A stretch of 64,000 nucleotides of DNA from Lachnospiraceae bacterium (GTDB taxonomy: Bacteria > Bacillota > Clostridia > Lachnospirales > Lachnospiraceae). Position numbers and translations under genes: made by a program. Each line of letters begins with the position of its first letter. The stretch's first letter is position 1. Location of the stretch: positions 1 to 64,000 of the forward strand of contig SVEC01000007.1 in assembly GCA_015057555.1 (NCBI GenBank), in the 5' to 3' direction. Shown here piece by piece: positions 43,085 through 51,063 of this stretch. The notes under the pieces were generated by a model. That model was given only the letters and a program-made list of their open reading frames with translations. It ran no database searches and was not told the origin of the DNA.

Positions 43085-44526
43085 TGAGAAATCTTACTAT
43101 GCTTATGGATTATTATGAGCTCACAATGTCAAATGGCTATTTTGCCAAGGGGATGAAGGACAGACAGGTGGTATTCGATATGTTCTACAGAAAAAATCCT
43201 GATAACGGTGGATTTGTTGTATCTGCTGGATTGGAGCAGCTTATAGAGTATATTCAAAACCTGAAATTTACAGAAGAGGATATAGATTATCTTAGAAGTA
43301 AGGGAGAATTTAGTGAGGAATTTTTAGATTACCTTGCTAACTTTAAGTTTACTGGTAATATTGATGCATTGCCTGAGGGTACAATTTGTTATCCCAACAC
43401 ACCTATTGTAACAGTTACTGCCCCAGTTATAGAGGCTCAGCTTATAGAGACCATGTTACTGCTTACTATTAATTACCAGTCACTTATAGCTACCAAGGCT
43501 GCTAGAATATGTAGAGCAGCTAGGGATGGTGGAGCTATAGTTATGGAATTTGGGGCTAGACGTGCCCATGGCGCAGATGCAGCCACACTTGGTGCAAGAG
43601 CAGCTTATATAGGTGGTGCGGCTGCAACAGCTACAGTTATTGCTGATGAGAAGTTTGGAGTGCCAGCTATTGGAACTATGGCCCACAGCTGGATTCAGTT
43701 CTTTGATACGGAGTACGAGGCATTTAAGGCATACGCGGAGGTATATCCTGACAACTGTACATTGCTTATAGATACCTATGATATATTACAGAGTGGTGCA
43801 ATAAATGCCATTAAGGTTGCCAAAGAGGTTTTAGAACCTATGGGTAAGCGACTTAAGGGAGTAAGAATTGATAGTGGCGACCTGGCATACTTCTCAAAAA
43901 AGCTTAGAAAGATGTTCGATGCAAATGGTATGGAAGACTGTAAGATAGTAGTATCTAACAGCGTGGATGAGTTCCTTATTAAGTCACTTCAGAAGCAGGA
44001 TGCAAAGATTGATTCCTATGGTGTAGGTGAGAGAATGATTACCTCTAAGTCTGACCCTGTATTCGGAGGAGTATACAAGCTTGTGGCAGTACAGAACTCT
44101 GAAGGAGAGTTTATACCTAGAATTAAGATATCTGCAAATGTGGAGAAAATCACTAATCCGGGCAGAAAGAAGCTTTGGAGAATATTTAGCAGAGAAACAG
44201 GACATGCCCTAGCTGATCTTCTTACTATGTATGATGAGGTTGTAGATGGAGACGTGCCATTTGCCTATGTAGACCCTGTTAAGCCATGGAAGAAGATGAA
44301 GTTCGTAGATGTGGATGTAAAGGAGCTTCAGGTACCAATATTTAGAGATGGACAGCTAGTGTATAATAAGCCTACATTAGATGAGATAAAGGAGTATGTT
44401 ACCTACCAGCTTGACAATCAGGTTTGGGAGGAGGAACAGAGATTTGAGAATCCTCATACCCACTATGTTGACTTGTCCAAGAAATTGTATCAGATTAAGG
44501 AAAGCATGCTGGAAACTGAAGCGTAG
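43084..44526 (+). CDS. pncB: Nicotinate phosphoribosyltransferase
   Basis: 480 residues. The family is identified by the start LTMLMDYYELTMSNGYF, the EFGARRAHG substrate-binding segment, GTMAHSWIQFF with the catalytic histidine, GVRIDSGDLAYFSKKLRKM and GVGERMITSKSDPVFGGVYKLVA. It converts nicotinate and PRPP to nicotinate mononucleotide (NAD salvage). It lies between the HAD phosphatase and a hydrogenase gene, 48 bases before the latter. Confidence 0.96.
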   Translation: MRNLTMLMDYYELTMSNGYFAKGMKDRQVVFDMFYRKNPDNGGFVVSAGLEQLIEYIQNLKFTEEDIDYLRSKGEFSEEFLDYLANFKFTGNIDALPEGTICYPNTPIVTVTAPVIEAQLIETMLLLTINYQSLIATKAARICRAARDGGAIVMEFGARRAHGADAATLGARAAYIGGAAATATVIADEKFGVPAIGTMAHSWIQFFDTEYEAFKAYAEVYPDNCTLLIDTYDILQSGAINAIKVAKEVLEPMGKRLKGVRIDSGDLAYFSKKLRKMFDANGMEDCKIVVSNSVDEFLIKSLQKQDAKIDSYGVGERMITSKSDPVFGGVYKLVAVQNSEGEFIPRIKISANVEKITNPGRKKLWRIFSRETGHALADLLTMYDEVVDGDVPFAYVDPVKPWKKMKFVDVDVKELQVPIFRDGQLVYNKPTLDEIKEYVTYQLDNQVWEEEQRFENPHTHYVDLSKKLYQIKESMLETEA

Positions 44527-44574
44527 CTACGGTTAAAATAATAAAGACTTATATGTATATTAGGAGATTAACTT

Positions 44575-45999
44575 ATGAGAAAGTTTGATACCAGAATTCA
44601 GGATTTAAAATACAGAGTTCTTAAGGAAACTGCCAGACGTGCTTGGGATGGTAATCTTTTGGATGGTTTACTTGATATTCCAAATGTAATTATATCAGGC
44701 AAAAAGCCTACTATGAGATGCTGTATCTACAAAGAAAAGGCCATAGTAAGTGAGAGAATAAAGCTTGCTATGGGTGGAGATAAGAATAATCCAAATGTTA
44801 TCGAGGTTATAGAGATAGCTTGCGACGAGTGTCCTGTAGGTGGTTATGAGGTTACAAGAGTGTGCCGTGGTTGTCTTGCACATCGCTGTGTGGATGCATG
44901 TAAATTTGGTGCTATATATCTTGATGAGAATCAGAAAGCAGTTATAGATAAGAGTAAATGTAAGCAATGTGGAGCCTGTTCCAGAGTTTGTCCTTACGGT
45001 GCAATTATGGACTTTAAGCGTCCTTGTCAGCAGGCATGTAAGGTAGGAGCAATTTCTATTAATGAGGACTTTGAGGCAAAGATAGACAATGACAAATGTA
45101 TCTCCTGTGGTGCTTGTGTATACCAGTGTCCATTCGGAGCTATTAGCGAGAAATCCTATATTTTAGATGTTATAAATTACATTAAAGATAGTAATGGTGG
45201 CAAGGCCTATAAGACCTACGCTTGTATTGCTCCAGCTATTGCCAGCCAGTTTGTATATGCAAAGACAGGACAGGTTGTGTCAGGTATAAAGGAGCTTGGT
45301 TTTGATGAGGTTGTAGAGGTTGCATTAGGAGCTGATATGGTAACTATGCACGAGACAGAGGAGCTTATGGAAAAGGGTGTTCTTACCAGCTCATGTTGTC
45401 CGGCATTTGTGGACTTCATCAATAAAAACTTTCCAGATATGCTTCCTTATGTATCATCAACTCTTTCTCCTATGGCTATGATAGGAAAGCATATTAAGGA
45501 GATGGACTCTACAGCTAAGGTGGTATTCATAGGACCATGTACTGCTAAGAAGATGGAGATGAAGAAGGACGCAGTGGCTCCATACGTAGATACAGTTATT
45601 ACATTTGAGGAGCTTCAGGCACTTTTGGATAGCAAGGATATTGATATTACCCAGCTTCAGGAGACACCTATTAATGATGCATCCTACTATGGACGTATAT
45701 TTGCTAGAGTTGGTGGTCTTACTGACGCTGTAAAGGAAGGCATCAAGGAGAAGGGTATAGAGGACTTTGAGGCAAAGCCTGTGGTATGTGACGGTATAGA
45801 GGAGTGTAAGGTAGCACTTCTTAAGCTTAGAAAGAATATTCTTGATGGTAACTTTATCGAGGGAATGGCATGTCAGGGCGGCTGTGTCAGCGGAAATGGA
45901 TGTCTTACCCATATGGCTAAGAGCCGTATGGATGTGGAGAAGTTTGGTAAGGAAGCAGAGAAACAGACAATTAGTGATGCTTTATCAGAAACTAAATAA
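44575..45999 (+). CDS. [FeFe] hydrogenase, monomeric group B-like
   Basis: 474 residues. The N-terminal third is rich in cysteines: [23 protein letters not shown], then two ferredoxin motifs [14 protein letters not shown] and [14 protein letters not shown]. The H-cluster signatures are TSCCPAF (L1), GPCTAKKME (L2) and [12 protein letters not shown] (L3). The L1 and L3 variants (AF instead of GW; QGG instead of PGG) differ from group A and fit the poorly characterised group B. It should reversibly oxidise or evolve H2, using ferredoxin. No maturation genes (HydEFG) are in this window. Confidence 0.92.
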   Translation: MRKFDTRIQDLKYRVLKETARRAWDGNLLDGLLDIPNVIISGKKPTMRCCIYKEKAIVSERIKLAMGGDKNNPNVIEVIEIACDECPVGGYEVTRVCRGCLAHRCVDACKFGAIYLDENQKAVIDKSKCKQCGACSRVCPYGAIMDFKRPCQQACKVGAISINEDFEAKIDNDKCISCGACVYQCPFGAISEKSYILDVINYIKDSNGGKAYKTYACIAPAIASQFVYAKTGQVVSGIKELGFDEVVEVALGADMVTMHETEELMEKGVLTSSCCPAFVDFINKNFPDMLPYVSSTLSPMAMIGKHIKEMDSTAKVVFIGPCTAKKMEMKKDAVAPYVDTVITFEELQALLDSKDIDITQLQETPINDASYYGRIFARVGGLTDAVKEGIKEKGIEDFEAKPVVCDGIEECKVALLKLRKNILDGNFIEGMACQGGCVSGNGCLTHMAKSRMDVEKFGKEAEKQTISDALSETK

Positions 46000-46010
46000 T
46001 TATATCTATG

Positions 46011-46040
46011 ATGGGGAGTATAAAAGTACTCCCCATTTAT
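46011..46040 (+). terminator. Terminator after the hydrogenase operon
   Basis: ATGGGGAGTA-taaaag-TACTCCCCAT, a perfect 10-bp stem, followed by TTATAATAAT. Confidence 0.7.
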
Positions 46041-46051
46041 AATAATAGGTA

Positions 46052-46080
46052 TAGACAAAAGCGAACAGATGTTCTATAAT
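46052..46080 (+). promoter_or_regulatory. Promoter of the SOS-box gene
   Basis: TAGACA, 17-base spacer, TATAAT. The LexA box fills the end of the spacer and touches the -10 hexamer. Confidence 0.75.
46062..46075. promoter_or_regulatory. LexA (SOS) box
   Basis: CGAACAGATGTTCT fits the Gram-positive LexA/DinR consensus CGAACRNRYGTTYC, with a T at the final position, and has the full GAAC-N4-GTTC core. Placed between the -35 and -10 hexamers, bound LexA would block RNA polymerase. It is the only such core that I found in an intergenic region here. Confidence 0.75.
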
Positions 46081-46100
46081 ATACATGTGAGGTGTATATT

Positions 46101-46403
46101 ATGGGTAGAATAATTGAACAGGACAACAAGGTTGACGTTATATGCCAGCACAGCAGGGATGGAACCATAATCCCTATAAAGCTTAGGGTGGAGGATGAGG
46201 ATGGTCAGTACCAGACCTACCTTATACGAAGCTACAAGGATATAACTAATTATGGTGAGGAAGATAACCACAAGGTGGCCACAGCCATTAACCATATGTG
46301 GACTTTTGACTGTAATATTCTGGTGTTCGGGCGGGAGAGAAGGATAAGATTGCTTTATAATTCCTTCGAGAACCTGTGGCGAACAGTGGAGGATTGGGTT
46401 TAA
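46101..46403 (+). CDS. Hypothetical protein under predicted LexA control
   Basis: 100 residues from the ATG 6 bases after GAGGTG. There is no signal peptide, membrane segment or recognised domain. It is a compact mixed alpha/beta-looking sequence: MGRIIEQDNKVDVIC, a beta-rich middle (IPIKLRVEDEDGQYQTYLI) and a basic-aromatic C-terminus (FGRERRIRLLYNSFENLWR). It is a monocistronic unit with its own promoter, LexA box and a 16-bp-stem terminator, so a stand-alone DNA-damage response role is inferred. Function unknown. Confidence 0.8.
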   Translation: MGRIIEQDNKVDVICQHSRDGTIIPIKLRVEDEDGQYQTYLIRSYKDITNYGEEDNHKVATAINHMWTFDCNILVFGRERRIRLLYNSFENLWRTVEDWV

Positions 46404-46447
46404 TACTCGTCTTACAAGAAAAATTGTAAGACGAGTATTATTTTTGT
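46402..46447 (+). terminator. Very strong terminator after the SOS-box gene
   Basis: AATACTCGTCTTACAA-gaaaaa-TTGTAAGACGAGTATT, a perfect 16-bp stem overlapping the stop codon, followed by ATTTTTG. Confidence 0.92.
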
Positions 46448-46448
46448 C

Positions 46449-46477
46449 TTGACAATATAATATAAGTGTGCAATAAT
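46449..46477 (+). promoter_or_regulatory. Promoter of the sodium-solute symporter
   Basis: TTGACA, 17-base spacer, AATAAT, directly after the preceding terminator. About 60 bases of leader follow, containing the phrase GCGTTAAAGCGTTA. Confidence 0.65.
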
Positions 46478-46555
46478 TTCCATAGCAATTCAACGCGTTA
46501 AAGCGTTACGCCTTAAAGCGACAGAGATAACTAAATTATGAAGGAGAGAAAAGAA

Positions 46556-48055
46556 ATGGCTATTAAGATTATTATGCTAATAGTATTCTTCGGCACTATG
46601 ATAGGTGTTGGATTATACTGCAGAAAGAATGCTACAGATGTTAACGGATTTGTTCTTGGAGGAAGAAGTGTTGGACCTTGGCTCACAGCCTTTGCATATG
46701 GTACATCATATTTCTCAGCAGTTATATTTGTAGGCTATGCAGGTCAGTTCGGTTGGAAGTTTGGTCTTGCGTCCACTTGGATTGGTGTGGGTAATGCAGT
46801 TATAGGCTCACTTCTTGCCTGGATGATTCTTGGTAGAAGAACAAGAGTTATGACTCAGCACTTAGATAGTAAGACTATGCCTGATTTCTTTGGACTTAGA
46901 TTTGATTCAAAGGCGCTTAAGGTAATTGCGTCAATGATTGTATTTGTATTTTTAATACCTTATACTGCATCTCTTTACAATGGCCTCTCAAGGCTTTTTG
47001 GTATGGCATTTAACATTGACTATTCAGTTTGTATTATTGTTATGGCTATACTTACAGGAATTTATGTAATCGTGGGCGGATATATGGCAACAGCTATCAA
47101 TGATTTTATTCAGGGACTTATTATGATAGTTGGTATTGTGTCAGTTATTTCAGCAGTACTTAACTCAAAGGGAGGATTTGTGGCAGCTTATGATGCACTT
47201 GCTATGGTGGAGGATCCATCCCTTACAAAGATGCCAGGAGCATTTGCTTCATTCTTAGGACCACTTCCTTTTGACCTTATATGTGTAGTGATACTTACAT
47301 CACTTGGTACATGGGGACTTCCACAGATGGTTCAGAAGTTCTATGCTATTAAGAACGAGAAGTCTATTGAGGCAGGAACAATCATATCTACTATATTTGC
47401 AGTAATTGTTGCAGGTGGTTGTTATTTCTTAGGTGGTTTCGGTAGATTATATGATATCGATGTTGCAAAAGATGGTTATGATGCAGTTATTCCTGCAATG
47501 ATTGAGAAGCTTTCACCATTCCTTATAGCAGTGGTTGTAATCCTTGTATTATCGGCTTCTATGTCAACTTTATCATCCCTTGTACTTACATCAAGCTCAA
47601 CACTTACACTTGACCTTATCAAGAGTAATATTGTTAAGAAGATGGATGAGAAGAAGCAGCTTATAACTATGAGAGTATTTATAGTAATATTTATAGCTAT
47701 ATCAGCAGCTATAGCTATGGTACAGTATAAGAGTAGTGTTACATTTATAGCACAGCTTATGGGTATCTCATGGGGTGCGCTTGCAGGTGCCTTTCTTGCA
47801 CCATTTATCTACAGCTTATACTGGAAGGGTGTAACAAAGTCAGCGGTAGTTGTAAACTTTATCTTTGGATGCGGTCTTATGATTACAAATATGGTTGCTA
47901 AGTCAATCTTCCCAGTATGGTTACAGTCACCGATTAACTGTGGAGCATTTACAATGCTTGCAGGACTTGTTATCGTTCCTGTAGTTAGCTTAATCACGCC
48001 GAAGCTTAAAGCTGAAAAGGTTGAAGAAGTATTTGCTTGTTATGAAGAAAAGTAG
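46556..48055 (+). CDS. Sodium:solute symporter (SSS family)
   Basis: 499 residues with about 13 membrane segments. The start is the ATG 9 bases after AAGGAG. Family features: FVLGGRSVGPWLTAFAYGTSYFSAVIFVGYAG in the first two segments, the sodium-site region LSASMSTLSSLVLTSSSTLTLD, and the loop WGLPQMVQKFYAIKN. Such carriers import amino acids, organic acids or vitamins with Na+. Its place just upstream of IorAB and an acyl-CoA ligase suggests uptake of an aromatic or other organic acid or amino acid (inference). Confidence 0.93.
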   Translation: MAIKIIMLIVFFGTMIGVGLYCRKNATDVNGFVLGGRSVGPWLTAFAYGTSYFSAVIFVGYAGQFGWKFGLASTWIGVGNAVIGSLLAWMILGRRTRVMTQHLDSKTMPDFFGLRFDSKALKVIASMIVFVFLIPYTASLYNGLSRLFGMAFNIDYSVCIIVMAILTGIYVIVGGYMATAINDFIQGLIMIVGIVSVISAVLNSKGGFVAAYDALAMVEDPSLTKMPGAFASFLGPLPFDLICVVILTSLGTWGLPQMVQKFYAIKNEKSIEAGTIISTIFAVIVAGGCYFLGGFGRLYDIDVAKDGYDAVIPAMIEKLSPFLIAVVVILVLSASMSTLSSLVLTSSSTLTLDLIKSNIVKKMDEKKQLITMRVFIVIFIAISAAIAMVQYKSSVTFIAQLMGISWGALAGAFLAPFIYSLYWKGVTKSAVVVNFIFGCGLMITNMVAKSIFPVWLQSPINCGAFTMLAGLVIVPVVSLITPKLKAEKVEEVFACYEEK

Positions 48056-48162
48056 ATTTCATAAATAAACACTAAAGGACTCCTGCAGGTTTAGATCTGA
48101 GATAGTTGTTTGGTTATGATACTATAAGATTACTAAAAAAGATACAAAATAGGGAGAGATAT

Positions 48163-48549
48163 ATGGATATTATAGGTGTAGTAATAATTACAGTTGCAAT
48201 TATAGCATGGGGTATGACCAGTGTTGTTAAAGATAAGAAAAGAGTAGAAAACCAGGAGAGTAAAGATGATATTACCGACTGGGTAGAACATATTGCCAAA
48301 ACTACAGGAAGGACTAATAAGATAACAAAGGCTGCATTTCACACACCAGGACATGAATACACTGAATATGAAATTACATATGAGGTTGATGGTGTTACAT
48401 ATAATAAATGGTTTGATTTGTATCCTGGAGTAGAGCTTGGAGATGTATTTGGAGATGACACATCAGTCCTTATGAAATATTCTGAATCAAATCCAGATGT
48501 GTTTGATGTTATATCTATTTTAGATGATTCAAATGTTATGATGTTTTAG
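48163..48549 (+). CDS. Small single-segment membrane protein
   Basis: 128 residues from the ATG behind AGGGAGAG. One N-terminal membrane segment (IIGVVIITVAIIAWGMTSVV) is followed by a ~95-residue domain with TPGHEYTEYEITYEVDGVTYNKWFD, reminiscent of DUF3592 beta-rich domains. Family assignment is weak. It sits between the symporter and iorA, with its own terminator, and a clear function cannot be given. Confidence 0.72.
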   Translation: MDIIGVVIITVAIIAWGMTSVVKDKKRVENQESKDDITDWVEHIAKTTGRTNKITKAAFHTPGHEYTEYEITYEVDGVTYNKWFDLYPGVELGDVFGDDTSVLMKYSESNPDVFDVISILDDSNVMMF

Positions 48550-48552
48550 GTG

Positions 48553-48585
48553 AAGTAGTCGGTGAAAAACACCGATTACTTTTTT
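48553..48585 (+). terminator. Terminator before iorA
   Basis: AAGTAGTCGGTG-aaaaa-CACCGATTACTT with one G-U pair, followed by TTTTTT. Confidence 0.85.
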
Positions 48586-48609
48586 GCGTTAAAGTGTTAA
48601 AAATTTGTA

Positions 48610-48639
48610 TTGCAAAATACACTAGTTATCATATATAAT
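48610..48639 (+). promoter_or_regulatory. Promoter of the iorAB-ligase operon
   Basis: TTGCAA, 18-base spacer, TATAAT, ~65 bases before the iorA start. GCGTTAAAGTGTTA lies just upstream (48586-48599) and nearly repeats a phrase in the symporter leader. Confidence 0.6.
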
Positions 48640-48704
48640 AATTGTTAGTGTTTTAATAAGAAACAATAATAACAATACGAAATATAAGTATGGAGGAATT
48701 GATT

Positions 48705-50447
48705 TTGAGTAAGCAGCAGATTATGCTTGGTAATCAGGCAATCGCACGTGGTGCTTATGAGGCAGGAGTTAAGGTTTCTGCAGCATACCCTGGTACACCA
48801 AGTACAGAGATTAGTGAGAATATTATTAACTATAAGGAGATATACGCAGAGTGGTCACCTAATGAGAAGGTTGCCATGGAGGTTGCTATCGGTGCATCTA
48901 TATCAGGTGTTCGTTCACTTTGTTCTATGAAGCACGTAGGTGTAAATGTTGCAGCAGATCCACTTTTCACAGTGTCATACATAGGTGTTAATGGTGGACT
49001 TGTACTTGTAGCAGCAGATGACCCTGGTATTTACAGCTCACAGAATGAGCAGGATAGCCGTATGGTTGCCCGCTCAGCTATGGTTCCAGTGCTTGAGCCA
49101 TCAGACAGTGAGGAGGCAAGAGTATTTACTAAGAAGGCATACGAGATTAGTGAGAAGTATGACACTCCGGTTATCCTCAGAACTACTACAAGACTTTCAC
49201 ACTCACAGGGTGTTGTTAATCTTGAGGATAGAGTAGAAGTTGCTGATAAGCCTTATGAGAGAGATATGCGTAAAACAGTTATGATGCCTGCCTGCGCTAT
49301 TGAGAGACATAAATTTGTGGAGCAGAGATTAAAAGACCTTGCAAATGATGCCTGCGACATGGATATCAATAAGATGGAGATTAATGATACATCTATCGGC
49401 ATTATCTCAAGTGGTATCCCCTATCAGTACGTTAAAGAGGTACTTCCTAATGCATCAGTACTTAAGCTTGGTATCGTTAACCCACTTCCTAGAAAGCTTA
49501 TAGAGGAGTTCGCCTCTAAGGTTGATAAGCTTTACATAGTAGAGGAGCTTGAGCCGGTTATTGAGGAGCAGGTTAAGTCTTGGGGTATTAAGGCTATTGG
49601 TAAGGAAATATTTACAGTACAGGGCGAGTATTCTGCGAATATGCTTAGAAAGGCAATCTTAGGTGAGGAGCTTGACCTTGAGGCGGCAGCACAGGTACCT
49701 AACAGACCACCTATACTTTGTCCAGGATGTCCACATAGAAGTACATTCTCAGTGCTTAAGAAGCTTAAGATTCATGCAGCAGGAGATATCGGATGCTATA
49801 CTCTTGGTGCTGTGGCACCACTTAACGTTATCGATACTACAGTATGTATGGGTGCAAGTATTTCAACTCTCCACGGTATGGAGAAGGCTAAGGGCAGAGA
49901 GTTTATAAAGGATTGGGTTGCTGTAATCGGTGATTCAACATTCCTTCATACAGGTGTTAACTCACTTATGAATATGGTTTATAACAAGGGTACAGGAACA
50001 GTTCTTATCCTTGATAATTCAACTACAGGTATGACAGGACATCAGGAGCATGCAGCAACTGGTAAGACTCTTATGGGTGAGCCTACATATCCTATTAACA
50101 TTTTTAACCTTTGTAAGGCTATGGGAATTGAGAATGTTTACGAAGTAGATGCATTTGACCTTGATGCCATGGAAAAGATTATCAAGCAGGAGGTTGCCAG
50201 AGAAGCTGTTTCAGTTATTATCTGTAAGTCACCTTGTGCACTTCTTAAGTCCTATGTACCAAAGGGCAAATGTATCGTAGACGATGAGAAGTGTAAGAAG
50301 TGTGGTGCATGTCTTGTACCAGGCTGCCCTGCTATGACTAAGAAGGACGGACACATCATTATCGACGAAACTATGTGTAATGGATGCGGACTTTGTATGA
50401 GCAAGTGTCCATTTGACGCAATATCATTAAAGAAGGCAGGTGAGTAA
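48705..50447 (+). CDS. iorA: Indolepyruvate:ferredoxin oxidoreductase, alpha subunit
   Basis: 580 residues. The TTG 8 bases after GGAGG is the probable start, because an upstream in-frame ATG lies inside the ribosome site. The N-terminal pyruvate-ferredoxin oxidoreductase domain begins MLGNQAIARGAYEAGVKVSAAYPGTPSTEI. The thiamine-diphosphate domain has PPILCPGCPHRSTF, GDIGCYTLG and VIGDSTFLHTG, and two C-terminal [4Fe-4S] motifs follow (CKKCGACLVPGCP, CNGCGLCMSKCPF). It oxidatively decarboxylates aryl pyruvates to aryl-acetyl-CoA with ferredoxin reduction. iorB follows. Confidence 0.96.
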   Translation: MSKQQIMLGNQAIARGAYEAGVKVSAAYPGTPSTEISENIINYKEIYAEWSPNEKVAMEVAIGASISGVRSLCSMKHVGVNVAADPLFTVSYIGVNGGLVLVAADDPGIYSSQNEQDSRMVARSAMVPVLEPSDSEEARVFTKKAYEISEKYDTPVILRTTTRLSHSQGVVNLEDRVEVADKPYERDMRKTVMMPACAIERHKFVEQRLKDLANDACDMDINKMEINDTSIGIISSGIPYQYVKEVLPNASVLKLGIVNPLPRKLIEEFASKVDKLYIVEELEPVIEEQVKSWGIKAIGKEIFTVQGEYSANMLRKAILGEELDLEAAAQVPNRPPILCPGCPHRSTFSVLKKLKIHAAGDIGCYTLGAVAPLNVIDTTVCMGASISTLHGMEKAKGREFIKDWVAVIGDSTFLHTGVNSLMNMVYNKGTGTVLILDNSTTGMTGHQEHAATGKTLMGEPTYPINIFNLCKAMGIENVYEVDAFDLDAMEKIIKQEVAREAVSVIICKSPCALLKSYVPKGKCIVDDEKCKKCGACLVPGCPAMTKKDGHIIIDETMCNGCGLCMSKCPFDAISLKKAGE

Positions 50448-50448
50448 T

Positions 50449-51030
50449 ATGGCTAAGAATACAGTAAATATCATGATAGTTGGTGTAGGTGGACAGGGAA
50501 CACTCCTTGCAAGCCGTATCCTTGGAAATATTACTACATCAGCAGGCTATGACGTTAAGATTTCAGAGGTTCACGGTATGGCACAGCGTGGCGGTAGCGT
50601 TGTTACCTTTGTAAGATATGGTGAGAATGTTGCAGAGCCTATCGTAGAGGAGGGTCAGGCAGATATCCTTATAGCGTTTGAGAGACTTGAAGCTATGAGA
50701 TATGCTCACTTCCTTAAGAAGGATGGAACAATCATTATCAATGACCAGAGAATTGACCCTATGACAGTTGTTACCGGTGCTATGGAGTATCCAGAAAATA
50801 TCATCGAGAATCTTTCAGCTAAGTACAATGTTATATCAGTAAATGCTATGGCTGAGGCTGAGAAGATGGGTAACACAAGAGTATTTAACACAATTATCCT
50901 TGGACTTACTGCAACTAAGATGGAGTTCGCTAAGGAGGCTTGGGTTGAGACTATTAAGAATATCGTTCCACCTAAAACAGTGGATCTTAACCTTAAGGCA
51001 TTTGAATTAGGCTGGGAAATGAACGCTTAA
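50449..51030 (+). CDS. iorB: Indolepyruvate:ferredoxin oxidoreductase, beta subunit
   Basis: 193 residues from the ATG two bases after the iorA stop; a GTG 9 bases earlier overlaps iorA. This is the gamma-type domain of 2-oxoacid:ferredoxin oxidoreductases: VGVGGQGTLLASRILGN at the N-terminus, SEVHGMAQRGGSVVTFVRYG, and a C-terminal TVDLNLKAFELGW. It partners with IorA to form the active enzyme, and the acyl-CoA ligase follows 33 bases later. Confidence 0.95.
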   Translation: MAKNTVNIMIVGVGGQGTLLASRILGNITTSAGYDVKISEVHGMAQRGGSVVTFVRYGENVAEPIVEEGQADILIAFERLEAMRYAHFLKKDGTIIINDQRIDPMTVVTGAMEYPENIIENLSAKYNVISVNAMAEAEKMGNTRVFNTIILGLTATKMEFAKEAWVETIKNIVPPKTVDLNLKAFELGWEMNA

Positions 51031-51063
51031 TTTGCAACAATATAGAAACAGAGGTAAATAATA

